Positions 8,771 through 19,036 of a stretch of 64,000 nt of DNA are shown piece by piece (position 1 is the first letter of the stretch; every line of letters starts with the position of its first letter). The notes under the pieces are model-generated. The model was not told where the DNA came from, did no database searches, and saw nothing but the letters and a program-made list of their open reading frames with translations. Both the position numbers and the translations under genes were made by a program. The stretch is taken from the NCBI GenBank assembly GCA_905235735.1, contig CAJOMU010000003.1:43101-107100 (forward strand). The letters are read 5' to 3'. Origin of the DNA: an uncultured Synergistales bacterium. GTDB lineage: Bacteria > Synergistota > Synergistia > Synergistales > Aminobacteriaceae.

Positions 8771-10354
8771 ATGCGTTTAACTCTTCAGGGACTTAATGAT
8801 TCAGCAGCATGGAAGAACGCTAACATAGCACTTCCGAAAAATGATTTACAGAAAATGCGCGAGAATACCGCGAAAAATCCTAAATGGGTTCACTTTGGTG
8901 CAGGAAATATTTTCAGGGGATTCATTGCGGCATTACAGCAGAGATTGCTCGATGAAGGTCTTGATGATACAGGCATAATTGCGGCAGAGACTTTCGATTA
9001 CGAAATCATCAGGAAGATTTATGAGCCTTTCGACTGTTTGACCCTAATGGTAACACTCCATGCATCTGGCAATATGGACATGAATGTTATCGCATCGATT
9101 GCAGAAGGTATTCGTGCAGACAGTTCAGATGAATCCGAATGGGCAAAACTGAAGGCAATATTCGTGAAACCTTCTCTTCAAATGGTGAGCTACACAATCA
9201 CTGAAAAGGGATATGCATTGCGAGACATGAAAGGTGAATTGCTTCCCGTTGTCGTGTCAGACATGAAAGCAGGCCCTGATTCACCAAAACATGCGATGAG
9301 TGTAACGGCATCATTATTGCTTGAGAGATTCAGAGCAGGTGCAAAGCCTATAGCAGTTGTGTCTATGGATAATTGTTCGCATAACGGAGAGAAGCTGAGA
9401 GGTTCAGTTCTTGAAGTTGCAAAGGCGTGGGTCGATAATGGATTCGTGGACAAAGAATTTTATGCGTGGATTAGTGATGAATCACAGGTATCATTCCCAT
9501 GGTCGATGATTGATAAGATTACGCCTAGACCTTCAGATGTAGTTGAAGCTGAGATAAAGAAGCTCGGTGTTGAGGACATGAGTCCCGTAATCACGAACAG
9601 AAACACGTACATTGCACCATTTGTTAATGCTGAAGCTCCTCAGTATTTGGTGATTGAAGATAACTTCCCGAACGGAAGACCAGCGTTAGAGAAGGCCGGA
9701 GTGTATATGACTGACCGTGATACAGTGAACAAGACCGAACGCATGAAGGTTACTACATGTCTGAATCCTCTTCACACTGCACTTGCTGTATATGGCTGTA
9801 TGCTCGGCTACAAGAAGATTGCGGATGAGATGAATGACCCCGAACTGAAGAAACTCGTTGAGCTTATCGGATACAAAGAGGGTCTGCCTGTCGTAACTGA
9901 TCCGAAGATACTTGACCCGAAGAAGTTCATTGATGAAGTTGTAGGTGAAAGACTTCCGAATTCATTCCTTCCTGATACGCCGCAGAGAATTGCAACTGAT
10001 ACAAGCCAGAAGATACCTGTACGTTTCGGAGAGACATTGAAGAGTTACGTTGCGGATAAAATGGACATCAAATCACTGATTGCGATTCCTCTTGCACTTG
10101 CAGGCTGGTTACGCTATCTTGACGGCACAGATGATAACGGCGAGGCTATGAGCGTGAGTTCAGACCCAATGCTTGAGACATTGCAGAGTGAACTGAAGAA
10201 GCCTGACGGACTGAAAGAGATTCTGAGCAACAAGCACATCTTCGGAGTGAATCTCTATGAGGCAGGTCTTGGTGAGAAGGTTGAAGGTTTATATCGTGAA
10301 CTCAAAGCAGGAAAAGGAGCAGTACGTTCAGTTCTGAAAAAGTATTTAGGCTGA
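8771..10354 (+). CDS. Mannitol dehydrogenase family oxidoreductase, fructuronate reductase-like
   Basis: A 527-residue NAD(P)-dependent polyol/uronate dehydrogenase. The N-terminal Rossmann region carries HFGAGNIFRGFIAA. The family core includes VSMDNCSHNGEKLRG, a SFPWSMIDKITPRP segment, and the catalytic lysine region in TDRDTVNKTERMKVTTCLN. Homologues reduce D-fructuronate to D-mannonate (UxuB) or oxidise mannitol or tagaturonate. The kduI/kduD genes elsewhere in the window make a uronate role attractive, but the gene stands alone here. A strong GGGAGG site precedes the ATG. Confidence 0.82.
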   Translation: MRLTLQGLNDSAAWKNANIALPKNDLQKMRENTAKNPKWVHFGAGNIFRGFIAALQQRLLDEGLDDTGIIAAETFDYEIIRKIYEPFDCLTLMVTLHASGNMDMNVIASIAEGIRADSSDESEWAKLKAIFVKPSLQMVSYTITEKGYALRDMKGELLPVVVSDMKAGPDSPKHAMSVTASLLLERFRAGAKPIAVVSMDNCSHNGEKLRGSVLEVAKAWVDNGFVDKEFYAWISDESQVSFPWSMIDKITPRPSDVVEAEIKKLGVEDMSPVITNRNTYIAPFVNAEAPQYLVIEDNFPNGRPALEKAGVYMTDRDTVNKTERMKVTTCLNPLHTALAVYGCMLGYKKIADEMNDPELKKLVELIGYKEGLPVVTDPKILDPKKFIDEVVGERLPNSFLPDTPQRIATDTSQKIPVRFGETLKSYVADKMDIKSLIAIPLALAGWLRYLDGTDDNGEAMSVSSDPMLETLQSELKKPDGLKEILSNKHIFGVNLYEAGLGEKVEGLYRELKAGKGAVRSVLKKYLG

Positions 10355-10436
10355 TTGATTTAAACCTAGCTTTACAGTATATCTTTATGCCGTTAAGATT
10401 TTCGGATTAAAAATCAGAAAGGGGAATTTTTTCGGC

Positions 10437-11372
10437 ATGAAGAATTTTTCATTATTATTCATTTCATTGTTACTCGTTATTGTTCTCGCAGGTTCAGCAT
10501 TTGCATCATCAAAAGTGTTCTTCACAAAGGACATATCACCCGCAGGAATGATGGCAATCTACAACAGACTTGGCCGTGAAGCAACTGGTCATGTAGGTGT
10601 GAAGCTCAGTACAGGCGAAGCAGGAAACACTCACTATCTTTCACCGAATTTAATCGGAGAACTGGTGAAGCATGTGAACGGAACAATCGTTGAATGCAAC
10701 ACAGTATACGGAGGTTCAAGATCGCGTACAGCAATGCACATGCAGGTAGCAGAGGATCACGGCTTCACGAAGATTGCGAAGGTTGACATCATGGACTCGG
10801 AAGGCGAAATATCACTGCCTGTTGCGAATGGAAAGCATCTCAAAGAGGATGTTGTCGGCTCACACTTCAGGGATTATGATTTCTTTCTTGTGTTGACGCA
10901 CTTCAAAGGTCATGCAATGGCAGGTTTCGGAGGAGCAATCAAGAACATATCAATTGGAATTGCATCATCGAACGGCAAAGGATTAATTCACGCCGGAGGA
11001 AATAAAAACGCAAGAAGTATCTGGGGTACCGAACAGGATATATTCCTCGAATCAATGGCTGAAGCTGCAAAGGCAATTTCAGACAGTCTTGGAAACGGAC
11101 AGCGCATAATGTATATCAGCGTAATGAATCATCTTTCTGTTGACTGCGATTGCGACGGTAGCCCGGCAGAACCTGATATGCATGACATTGGTATACTCGG
11201 ATCACTTGACCCTGTTGCACTGGATCAGGCATGCGTTGATTTAGTCTACAAAGCTCCAGACGGAAAATCACTCATCAGAAGAATGGAATCGCGTCATGGA
11301 ATTCACACGATTGAATACGCGGAAGAAATCGGTTTAGGTTCACGTGCATATGACCTTGTGAGTATCGACTAG
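10437..11372 (+). CDS. Secreted DUF362 domain protein
   Basis: A 311-residue protein with an N-terminal signal peptide (hydrophobic run at residues 4-20, ASA-type cleavage near GSAFA). The rest is a DUF362 domain: VGVKLSTGEAG, LIGELVKHVNGTIVECNTVYGG, LTHFKGHAMAGFGGAIKN and the late LDPVALDQACVDLV. The biochemical function of this domain is poorly known; many members accompany iron-sulfur proteins. A short acidic and cysteine-containing stretch (SVDCDCDGSPAEPD) is visible near residue 235, but there is no 4Fe-4S ferredoxin motif. The permease follows 43 bp downstream. Confidence 0.82.
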   Translation: MKNFSLLFISLLLVIVLAGSAFASSKVFFTKDISPAGMMAIYNRLGREATGHVGVKLSTGEAGNTHYLSPNLIGELVKHVNGTIVECNTVYGGSRSRTAMHMQVAEDHGFTKIAKVDIMDSEGEISLPVANGKHLKEDVVGSHFRDYDFFLVLTHFKGHAMAGFGGAIKNISIGIASSNGKGLIHAGGNKNARSIWGTEQDIFLESMAEAAKAISDSLGNGQRIMYISVMNHLSVDCDCDGSPAEPDMHDIGILGSLDPVALDQACVDLVYKAPDGKSLIRRMESRHGIHTIEYAEEIGLGSRAYDLVSID

Positions 11373-11415
11373 TGATTTATAGCTTGAACAGATATATGCG
11401 TACTGGATATTAGGA

Positions 11416-12237
11416 ATGGCAATAGGCTCGTTTGTATCAGTATTCGGCAAGAAGAAGATACACGAGCTTTTTGCTTCAATGAGTGATAAGCGCATGAGCA
11501 TCTTCGGAATAATCCTAGCGTGTATTCTGGGAATAGCATCACCGTTATGCATGTACGGAACGATTCCGATTGCGGCATCATTTCGTGAGAAGGGAATGCG
11601 TGAGGATTGGCTTGCTTCATTCATGGTCGCATCAGTTCTGCTTAACCCTCAGCTAATCATATACTCTGCTGCACTTGGCCATGTTGCATTGAGTGTCCGA
11701 GTTATCTCATGCTTTATGTGCGGAATATTTGCAGGATTATGCGTGAACTTGTATTGCAGACTTACACACAGAGAGTTCTTCAGGTTCACGGGATTTTACG
11801 AGAGCAGTAATCGTGATACAGACCCGAATCTATTCATGAGATACATCAAGAATTTCGGGCGTAACATTAAGGCAACGGGATGCTATTTTCTTCTTGGGAT
11901 ATTCCTGACTGCATTGTTTCAACGTTATGTTCCTGCTGAATCATTTGCGAGGCTCTTCGGACGTAAGAACGGATTCGGTGTCTTAATGGCAGCAACTATA
12001 GGAGTGCCATTATATGCATGCGGAGGAGGAACGATTCCATTATTGCAGATGTGGTTAGCTGACGGAATGAGTATGGCAAGTGCGAGTGCGTTTATGATTA
12101 CCGGCCCTGCAACGAAGATTACGAATTTGGGTGCGCTTAAAATTGTTCTGGGCATAAAGAAGTTCATCGGGTATATTGTATTCGTGATGATGTATTCATT
12201 GCTGAATGGTATTGCTGTCGAGCTTATAGTTCCGTAA
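11416..12237 (+). CDS. UPF0718/COG0701-type permease, N-terminus uncertain
   Basis: An integral membrane protein (273 residues from the first ATG) with two repeats of the permease module: ASPLCMYGTIPIAASFREKG, then LLNPQLIIYSAA, and later GVPLYACGGGTIPLLQMW. The conserved C(x)YGT/CGGGT motifs are those of this predicted permease family; some members handle arsenic species or other anions, but the substrate here is unknown. No ribosome site precedes the ATG at 11416. The frame continues upstream to a stop at 11380-11382 and codes for plausible family sequence (YWILG). A GTG at 11372, overlapping the DUF362 stop, would give a natural start if one base were restored near 11383. Confidence 0.7.
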   Translation: MAIGSFVSVFGKKKIHELFASMSDKRMSIFGIILACILGIASPLCMYGTIPIAASFREKGMREDWLASFMVASVLLNPQLIIYSAALGHVALSVRVISCFMCGIFAGLCVNLYCRLTHREFFRFTGFYESSNRDTDPNLFMRYIKNFGRNIKATGCYFLLGIFLTALFQRYVPAESFARLFGRKNGFGVLMAATIGVPLYACGGGTIPLLQMWLADGMSMASASAFMITGPATKITNLGALKIVLGIKKFIGYIVFVMMYSLLNGIAVELIVP

Positions 12238-12244
12238 TAAGAAA

Positions 12245-12265
12245 GGGGAGTCATTAACGCTCCCC
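12245..12265. terminator. Bidirectional terminator between convergent genes
   Basis: GGGGAG (12245-12250) pairs with CTCCCC (12260-12265), flanked by A-rich and T-rich sequence on both sides. It lies in the 42-bp gap between the permease and the long minus-strand operon and can act on both. Confidence 0.7.
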
Positions 12266-12279
12266 TAAAATTGCAATCT

Positions 12280-15200
12280 CTATTTCTTCAAGCCTAAACA
12301 CTCCGTAATCTCAAAACATATCTCTTTAACTGCTTCAATATCTTCACGGCTCAAGTATTCAGGATGCGCATGAAAAACTGAATCTCGAACATGCTGCAAT
12401 TTCGAAAATTTTTCCTTCCAGTATCCTTCGTATGGCTTATCACCGAAGTATTTCCCGAATGAATTCACCCAGTACTGTCCCATCACTGTACCAAGCACAT
12501 TAATCGGAAGAACATCAAGAAGACTTGCGTTAGTATTGTATTTTCGTCTCGTCTTCAGGAGCGAATTGTTATACTCATCTGAATTCAGAATCGGATTCTT
12601 TGTGCGCAGAATTTCATCAAGTTTTTCCTCATGCGTCCCAAATATCACAAGAAGTTCCTTCTTCATCAGTCTCACTATTGCCGCCTGAACATCAAGTATC
12701 TTCAACAAGCCAGGCGAGAATATAACTTCTGGGTCTTGAATCGAAATGTCTTCGCGCTTTTCATACTGGTCTAATTCCTTCTGAAAACATGCCTCAATCT
12801 CATTGTCCGCATTCCCCTTCTGATATATATTCACGTTAAGGCCAAGACGATTCAAGAGTTCACCTGAATATTCGAGGTTATAGAGTAAGCCCTTGAGAAT
12901 CGTATTCAGCAGCTTAGCTCCAGTTACATATGCAAGCGTAAGAAGTCCATCAAAGAATTTGCCGAAATCATTGCACTCAAGAAGACTGCTCCCTGATAGT
13001 GATATGCTCTGCGCTGTCCACTTCCCTGAACGCGAATCATGCCTCAGTCCGTTAATGAAGTATGAGTATACGTATATCCTCAGCCACGCGTTATTCTCGC
13101 CTATATGTCCTGCCTCTTTGATCTCGTCTGCAAGTTTCAGAAGACAGTATCGCCTCGCTGTATCATATCTTGAAGTGTTCTTCTTCGTTCCGTCAAGCTC
13201 AGAGTATAACAGGTATTCCAGTCCCTTATAGGCCATGATCCTAATGTTGTCCTCTTCGGAAAGCGAATATAGCTTCACGTCTTCATCATCGGCAAGCGTG
13301 AAGAAGTTGTAGACGTACCTGGCCATGATGAAACATCTTTCTGCACGTTCGGAATTAGTGAGGCTGAGATTGTCCGTGTTGAATTTGCTGACAAGATAAA
13401 GATAGTTATTCCTGACCTCGATATAATGTCCCTTGCTGTAAAAATTATCCGTCAGAATCTTCGATGTCTCTGAAATCGCCGCTGATGTGTTCAGAATCTT
13501 ATCCTGCAAGAATTTCGGAAGCTCATTGAATGTGTCTACCTTCCTGTCCTCAAGTATTGCCGGTTTTGTCTGTTCGGATTCAGAATCAGAAGTGATAACG
13601 TAAGGCTCAAGAGGAGTGTATGAACGGTTCACTAATTCTTCAAGCTCAGGATTAGAATCAAATTCATTTGTATCTTCTTCAGGGATCAGAATATGATTGA
13701 TTCTCTCTTTTGCTTTCTTGACCAGACCTTCACGCTCCCATGACTGCACTTTTTCTTCAGGAAATGGAATCGATGACACTATATTTTGAATCTGCATATT
13801 CCCGCTCATGTTCCTTCCCCTGATGAATCTTACTGGATGACCTTCAACACTAGGCGAATATTCAAGAAAGACAGCAAGAAGAGGGTCTTTAACGTTATAT
13901 TCATTGAACGTGCATAAAGTTTTGTCCTTAGTGCGTACCTTCCCGAACGGAGGAGTGCTGTGCCTTGCATAAAATTCAATCACGCCTTCTTCAGACAATG
14001 CAGAGAATACATCTGCCTTGAATACCTGTGCTGCTTCCGTTCCTCTGCTCTGAATTGCATACGCTGCTGCTCCTCTTCCGTTATTGCCCACTCTGAACGA
14101 AACTTTGAATTTCGGACGCATCTTCTTGCATGTCAGTAATCTCCTTCGAAGGTCTTTATCCTCAATTTGATTCAAGTGAAAGAATACAGCCTCTTCTGAT
14201 GTTAGCTGAACATCATATTTCTCAAGTGCCGCACACTTTATGAATCCGTAGAGCTTATCCCTGTTAGGATTGAAGTAATCTACCTCTCCTTCAAATTTTC
14301 TAGTGCTTATGTCCGGGAGGTTATTCAGTGATTCATTTTCCGTTACTGAAGGGCTTCCTGCAGTTTTATATGCGTGTTCCATGATCGCATTATCGTGTTT
14401 CTGAGAGTTCAGCCATTCCTTTAATGCACTGACATTTTCAGGTGAACATAATTCGTCCGTGTTAGGCCATGATGAGAAACCCAGAACGTGATTTGCAATT
14501 GCGGCAGTATATGCGAAACACATGTTACGATACTCGGTTGAATTATTATGATTCTCAACTGCATTCACAATTATCCAGAGTAACATGGAGATTAACTGCT
14601 GAGGTTCAGATTTCAGTAATAATGCAAAGTTCTTAGGGTTTAAGGCTTCACTAACTATCAGACAGGCTAAGGCATTCATTCTTGATGCTGATGGTGATGA
14701 GATCATATATGCAGCTCTGAAATCGTGTATCCGCATGAAAATATCAAAACTCTTATTGTTTTCGCCTATGATGTGAAGTATGAATGCGTAAACTTCAGAT
14801 GCAATGACACTGTTCTGATTAGCCCTCCATAACTGACGCGATGAGTTCAATATGTCCGTCATTCTTGCTGAATATGGCTTATTCTCGTTTATCTTCACTG
14901 CATACTGATACTGCGATAATATTTTTTCAGCGGCTGTCTGCTGTTTCTGAATAGTCTTATCTGTTTTTGCTGTCTTGAACTTACGAATATAATCCGCACT
15001 GAGTGATTCTGTTTCACCTGAAGCATATTCCATCTCGTTGATATATTCATCAAGTTCACCCTGAAATTTTATCTCATGCGCTGCTTTTGACTTCTCTGGC
15101 TTTGGTTCAGGTTTAGGAATTTCAACATGCTCTTGTTTAGGAAGTTCAACAGGTTTTTGTTCAGCAACAGGCTCATCATCAAGCGGACGAATTCCCCAAA

Positions 15201-15345
15201 TCATTTGATAGACCCAAAGCTCACGGCCAAGTTCAATATGATCATCTTCGCATTTAAGCAGAACACCTTCAGATTTGTGTCCGTCGGGCATTAATGTAAT
15301 TTCAACTTTCCTGCCTAAATACTTTTCGATAGTCTTTCGTTCCAT
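12280..15345 (-). CDS. Large multidomain protein: Sm-like, two cold-shock-like domains, HEPN-like end
   Basis: A 1021-residue protein I cannot assign to a named family. The first 55 residues look like a small beta-barrel of Sm/LSm style (LGRKVEITLMPDGHKSEGVLL). A Pro/Glu/Lys linker (about 55-95) and a long helical region follow. Residues about 348-430 match a cold-shock/S1-type fold (GEVDYFNPNRDKLYGFIKC, then VFFHLNQI and a late KVSFRVGNNGRGAAAYAI). A weaker copy lies at about 453-525 (GVIEFYARHS, FGKVRTKDKT, GHPVRFIRG). The last 100 residues are helical and include RDSVFH, an Rx4H motif as in HEPN ribonucleases. It follows purL by 25 bp with its own GGAGGTG, so it is probably co-transcribed. 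Confidence 0.6.
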   Translation of the reverse strand: MERKTIEKYLGRKVEITLMPDGHKSEGVLLKCEDDHIELGRELWVYQMIWGIRPLDDEPVAEQKPVELPKQEHVEIPKPEPKPEKSKAAHEIKFQGELDEYINEMEYASGETESLSADYIRKFKTAKTDKTIQKQQTAAEKILSQYQYAVKINENKPYSARMTDILNSSRQLWRANQNSVIASEVYAFILHIIGENNKSFDIFMRIHDFRAAYMISSPSASRMNALACLIVSEALNPKNFALLLKSEPQQLISMLLWIIVNAVENHNNSTEYRNMCFAYTAAIANHVLGFSSWPNTDELCSPENVSALKEWLNSQKHDNAIMEHAYKTAGSPSVTENESLNNLPDISTRKFEGEVDYFNPNRDKLYGFIKCAALEKYDVQLTSEEAVFFHLNQIEDKDLRRRLLTCKKMRPKFKVSFRVGNNGRGAAAYAIQSRGTEAAQVFKADVFSALSEEGVIEFYARHSTPPFGKVRTKDKTLCTFNEYNVKDPLLAVFLEYSPSVEGHPVRFIRGRNMSGNMQIQNIVSSIPFPEEKVQSWEREGLVKKAKERINHILIPEEDTNEFDSNPELEELVNRSYTPLEPYVITSDSESEQTKPAILEDRKVDTFNELPKFLQDKILNTSAAISETSKILTDNFYSKGHYIEVRNNYLYLVSKFNTDNLSLTNSERAERCFIMARYVYNFFTLADDEDVKLYSLSEEDNIRIMAYKGLEYLLYSELDGTKKNTSRYDTARRYCLLKLADEIKEAGHIGENNAWLRIYVYSYFINGLRHDSRSGKWTAQSISLSGSSLLECNDFGKFFDGLLTLAYVTGAKLLNTILKGLLYNLEYSGELLNRLGLNVNIYQKGNADNEIEACFQKELDQYEKREDISIQDPEVIFSPGLLKILDVQAAIVRLMKKELLVIFGTHEEKLDEILRTKNPILNSDEYNNSLLKTRRKYNTNASLLDVLPINVLGTVMGQYWVNSFGKYFGDKPYEGYWKEKFSKLQHVRDSVFHAHPEYLSREDIEAVKEICFEITECLGLKK

Positions 15346-15370
15346 AAAAGTATATACACCTCCATAAAAA

Positions 15371-18300
15371 TCATTCTCTCATACAATACTCACAAGCTGA
15401 CTCGAAAAATTTCAGGTCATAATTCCCGCATACGTTCTTGTACAGCCCTGAGCTAACACGTTCTGCATGTCCCATTCTGCCAAGTACACGGCCATCAGGT
15501 GAGGTTACACATTCAACAGCATAGCATGACCCTGAAGGATTGTATCGTGTATTCATTGAGGGATTGCCGTTGAGGTCAACATACTGCGCTGCAATCTGGC
15601 CGTTATGCATGAGTTCCGTGAAGAGTGATTCATCACATACGAATCTTCCTTCACCGTGTGAGATTGGCATTGAGTATACATCGCCGATATTATACTTTCT
15701 GAACCATGCAGAATGATTCGAGATTACTTTCGCATTTATGATTCGCGATTGATACCTGCCTATGCGATTGAACGTTAATGTTGCATTCAGTTCTTCAGGT
15801 TCGCATATTCTACCGAATGGAAGCAAGCCTACCTTCACGAGTGCCTGAAATCCGTTGCATATTCCAAAGATTAATCCGCCTCTGACATCAAGCAAATCTT
15901 CAAGTGCATCACGTACCGCTGGACTGCGTAAGAATATCGCGATGAATTTTCCAGATCCGTCAGGCTCATCACCATTTGAGAATCCTCCGGGCAAGACAAG
16001 TGCGTTTGATTCTCTGAGTGAACGTGAAAACTCTTCTGCTGATTTTTTCATGAGTTCGGGCGTTAATGTCTTCACAACAAATATTTCTGCCTGACCTCCA
16101 GAACGATTGATTGCGCTGGCGGTTTCATATTCGCAGTTAGTTCCGGCGAAAACAGGAATAAGAAATCGAGGCTTTGCTTTCAGGTTGTGAGTGTAAAACA
16201 TCTTTGGCAAATCATGTTTCACTTCTACGTTCGGAATGTTCATTGATGATTCATCAGTCTCAACTGGGAATATGCTCTCAAGTGTTGAGTTGTACGATTG
16301 CTCTGCGTCATGAAGGTTCACGGTCTCACTTGCAAACTTAATCACAGGTTCATCAATCACATGGCCAAGTTCAACGGCATCATCAACATTCTCATCATCT
16401 GAAAGCTCAACGATAAATCTTCCGCGTCTCTCATCGAATACATCAATGTCATCATGCGAAAACTCAAAGCCGAAATTATTTCCGAGACACATCTTGAAGA
16501 CTGACGCAATTATTCCCCCGTTCGTTGGAACATGACAGGCTAAAATTTTTCCGCGTGAATTCAAATCTCGAATCACATTGAACACTTTCATCAACGATTT
16601 GCTGTCGGGAATTCCTCTTTCATCATATGAAGGCTGAATCATAATGACACGTGAATCTGAACATTTGAATTCATTCGAGACTACATCATGAACATCTGCG
16701 ATTGAGACGGCGAAAGATATTAATGTTGGAGGGACATCATAATTCACACCTTCAGAACTCATGAATGAACCGCTCATTGAATCCTTTCCTCCGATTGCCG
16801 CAACTCCGAAATCTAATTGTGCCTTCAATGCTCCGAGTAATGCAGAAAACGGCAGTCCCCATTTCATTGAATCATGTTCAGGTTTACCAAAATATTCCTG
16901 GAACGTAAGCCAGCAATGACTCAAATCTCCTCCTGAGGCGATAATTTTGCACAGTGAATCAACGACAGCAATATATGCACCGTCAAAGCATGAACGCGAA
17001 GATATATACGGATCGAAGCCCCATGACATTAACGAGCATGTATCAGTTTCGCGGTCAATCCCAACAGGAATTTTTGCGGCCATGACCTGCGAAGGTGTCT
17101 TCTGGAATTTCCCTCCGAATGGCATTAGTACTGTGTGTGCTCCGACAGTCGAATCAAAACGTTCAGACAGTCCGCGCTTTGAACATACATTCAAATCTGA
17201 CAGAACGTCAAACAGTCTCGTCTTAAAGTCCTTGTGCGAATCATTATGCATCTCATTTGCTGGTTCATTCACGATTATGTTTATGTGTCTTTCTGCACCG
17301 TTGCTGTCGATGAATTCACGTGAGAGATTCACGATTTCCTTTCCTCGCCATGTCATGCGCATACGTCCTGAATCATTCACTCGTGCAATTACTGCGGCGT
17401 TTACGTCTTCGGAGAGTGCGAGAGATTTTACGCGTTCAACATTCTCTGAGCTTACGACAACGGCCATGCGTTCCTGAGATTCACTAACGGCTATTTCTGT
17501 TCCGTCTAGACCCGCATACTTCAGCGGTACAGTGTCAAGGTCAATATCAAGTCCGTCTGCAAGTTCACCTACTGCAACGCTAACCCCTCCTGCACCGAAG
17601 TCATTACACTTCTTGATGAGCTTCGTGAACTCTGAATTTCTGAACAGTCTTTGAAGTTTTCGTTCTTCGGGAGCATTACCCTTCTGGACTTCAGCACCGC
17701 ATGTTTCGAGTGATACTGCATTATGTGAAACGCTGGAACCTGTTGCACCTCCGATTCCGTCTCTGCCTGTTCTGCCTCCCAAAAGCAAAACGTAATCTCC
17801 TGCTTCAGGTCTCTCACGTATAACGCTGTCCTCTTTCACTGCCGCTATTACTGCTCCGACTTCGAGACGCTTTGCACGATAACCTTCGTGATATATCTCA
17901 TCAACGATTCCTGTGGGAATTCCGATTTGATTCCCATATGACGAATAACCTTGAGCTGCCTTCGTTATGATTGAACGCTGAGATAATTTGCCTGGCATTG
18001 TAGGTTTGAATGGATTAGCTGCGCCTGTTATTCGCATGGCCTGATAGACATATGCACGTCCTGATAGAGGATCTCTGATTGCTCCGCCGATACATGTTGC
18101 TGCACCTCCGAAAGGTTCAATTTCGGTCGGGTGATTATGAGTTTCATTCTTGAAGAGCAATAACCATTTCTCACCGTCAACATCAATTCTCACTGTGCAC
18201 GCATTATTCTCATCGGATAATACAAGGTCATGAAGTTTATCTTTAGACCTGAGATATTTTGCTCCGATTGTTGCGATGTCCATTAACGTTACCGGTTTGT

Positions 18301-19036
18301 CTTCAGGATAACCCAGCTCTTTGCGAATGGCCAAGTACGAATCAAATGCTTTCTGAACGTTCACATCATGAATTTCTGCATCATCAATTCGAGTTGAGAA
18401 CGTTGTATGTCTGCAATGATCTGACCAGTACGTATCGATAACTTTAATCTCGGTAGCGGTTGGGTGTCTGTGTTCAGCCTCGAAATATTTCATGCAGCAC
18501 ACTAAATCTTCATTGCTCATTGCGAGATTACGAATCGATTCAAGGCTAGTGATTGTCTTCACGTCTTCAGGAATTGAATAGTTCATCTCAAGTGAAGAAT
18601 ATTCATTCAGTTGTGCCTCTCGTGATTCGACTGGATTAATGAGAAATTTCTTTATGGCATCGTGATTCTGAATCTCACCGTAAAACACATACACTTTTGC
18701 TGTCCTGACTACCGGCCTGAAACCGAGTAACAGCATTGCACATTGTTCAGCGGCATCAGCACGTTGGTCATATTGTCCTGGAAGATATTCGACAGCAAGA
18801 ACGTAATCTGCATCATTGGGAAGTGATTCGGTGATTGTGTCTGTGGGTGCTTCAGCGAAGATTGAATACCTGCATGTGTTGAGCATATCATCAGTGAGAC
18901 CTTGAATATCATAACGGCTGAAGATTTTTATTTCGCGTAAATTTTCATTGCCTTTCATGCTTCGAATTTCGTTTATGAGTGAAAGTGTTTCTGTGTTCAG
19001 AATATCTTTTCTTGTTGTATATAGTCTATGTACCAA
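15371..19036 (-). CDS. purL: Phosphoribosylformylglycinamidine synthase, single-chain PurL with glutaminase domain
   Basis: A 1221-residue enzyme converting FGAR, glutamine and ATP to FGAM, the fourth step of purine synthesis. The synthetase part contains DTYWSDHCRHTTF, KNETHNHPTEIEPFGGAAT and GAGGVSVAVGELADG. The C-terminal class I glutamine amidotransferase begins near FLIPVFAGTNCEYETA; its nucleophile is in GICNGFQALVKVG. This is the fused large form, so no separate purQ or purS is needed. The start is a TTG at 19036, nine bases after AGGAGG. The 91-bp gap to purD holds a weak 5-bp hairpin (19068-19072 with 19095-19099) followed on the minus strand by a T-rich run, a possible attenuator. 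Confidence 0.93.
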   Translation of the reverse strand: MVHRLYTTRKDILNTETLSLINEIRSMKGNENLREIKIFSRYDIQGLTDDMLNTCRYSIFAEAPTDTITESLPNDADYVLAVEYLPGQYDQRADAAEQCAMLLLGFRPVVRTAKVYVFYGEIQNHDAIKKFLINPVESREAQLNEYSSLEMNYSIPEDVKTITSLESIRNLAMSNEDLVCCMKYFEAEHRHPTATEIKVIDTYWSDHCRHTTFSTRIDDAEIHDVNVQKAFDSYLAIRKELGYPEDKPVTLMDIATIGAKYLRSKDKLHDLVLSDENNACTVRIDVDGEKWLLLFKNETHNHPTEIEPFGGAATCIGGAIRDPLSGRAYVYQAMRITGAANPFKPTMPGKLSQRSIITKAAQGYSSYGNQIGIPTGIVDEIYHEGYRAKRLEVGAVIAAVKEDSVIRERPEAGDYVLLLGGRTGRDGIGGATGSSVSHNAVSLETCGAEVQKGNAPEERKLQRLFRNSEFTKLIKKCNDFGAGGVSVAVGELADGLDIDLDTVPLKYAGLDGTEIAVSESQERMAVVVSSENVERVKSLALSEDVNAAVIARVNDSGRMRMTWRGKEIVNLSREFIDSNGAERHINIIVNEPANEMHNDSHKDFKTRLFDVLSDLNVCSKRGLSERFDSTVGAHTVLMPFGGKFQKTPSQVMAAKIPVGIDRETDTCSLMSWGFDPYISSRSCFDGAYIAVVDSLCKIIASGGDLSHCWLTFQEYFGKPEHDSMKWGLPFSALLGALKAQLDFGVAAIGGKDSMSGSFMSSEGVNYDVPPTLISFAVSIADVHDVVSNEFKCSDSRVIMIQPSYDERGIPDSKSLMKVFNVIRDLNSRGKILACHVPTNGGIIASVFKMCLGNNFGFEFSHDDIDVFDERRGRFIVELSDDENVDDAVELGHVIDEPVIKFASETVNLHDAEQSYNSTLESIFPVETDESSMNIPNVEVKHDLPKMFYTHNLKAKPRFLIPVFAGTNCEYETASAINRSGGQAEIFVVKTLTPELMKKSAEEFSRSLRESNALVLPGGFSNGDEPDGSGKFIAIFLRSPAVRDALEDLLDVRGGLIFGICNGFQALVKVGLLPFGRICEPEELNATLTFNRIGRYQSRIINAKVISNHSAWFRKYNIGDVYSMPISHGEGRFVCDESLFTELMHNGQIAAQYVDLNGNPSMNTRYNPSGSCYAVECVTSPDGRVLGRMGHAERVSSGLYKNVCGNYDLKFFESACEYCMRE

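Noticed and set aside
16947..17477. 176-aa open frame opposite purL
   Set aside because: Antisense to purL motifs that are intact; no start signal.
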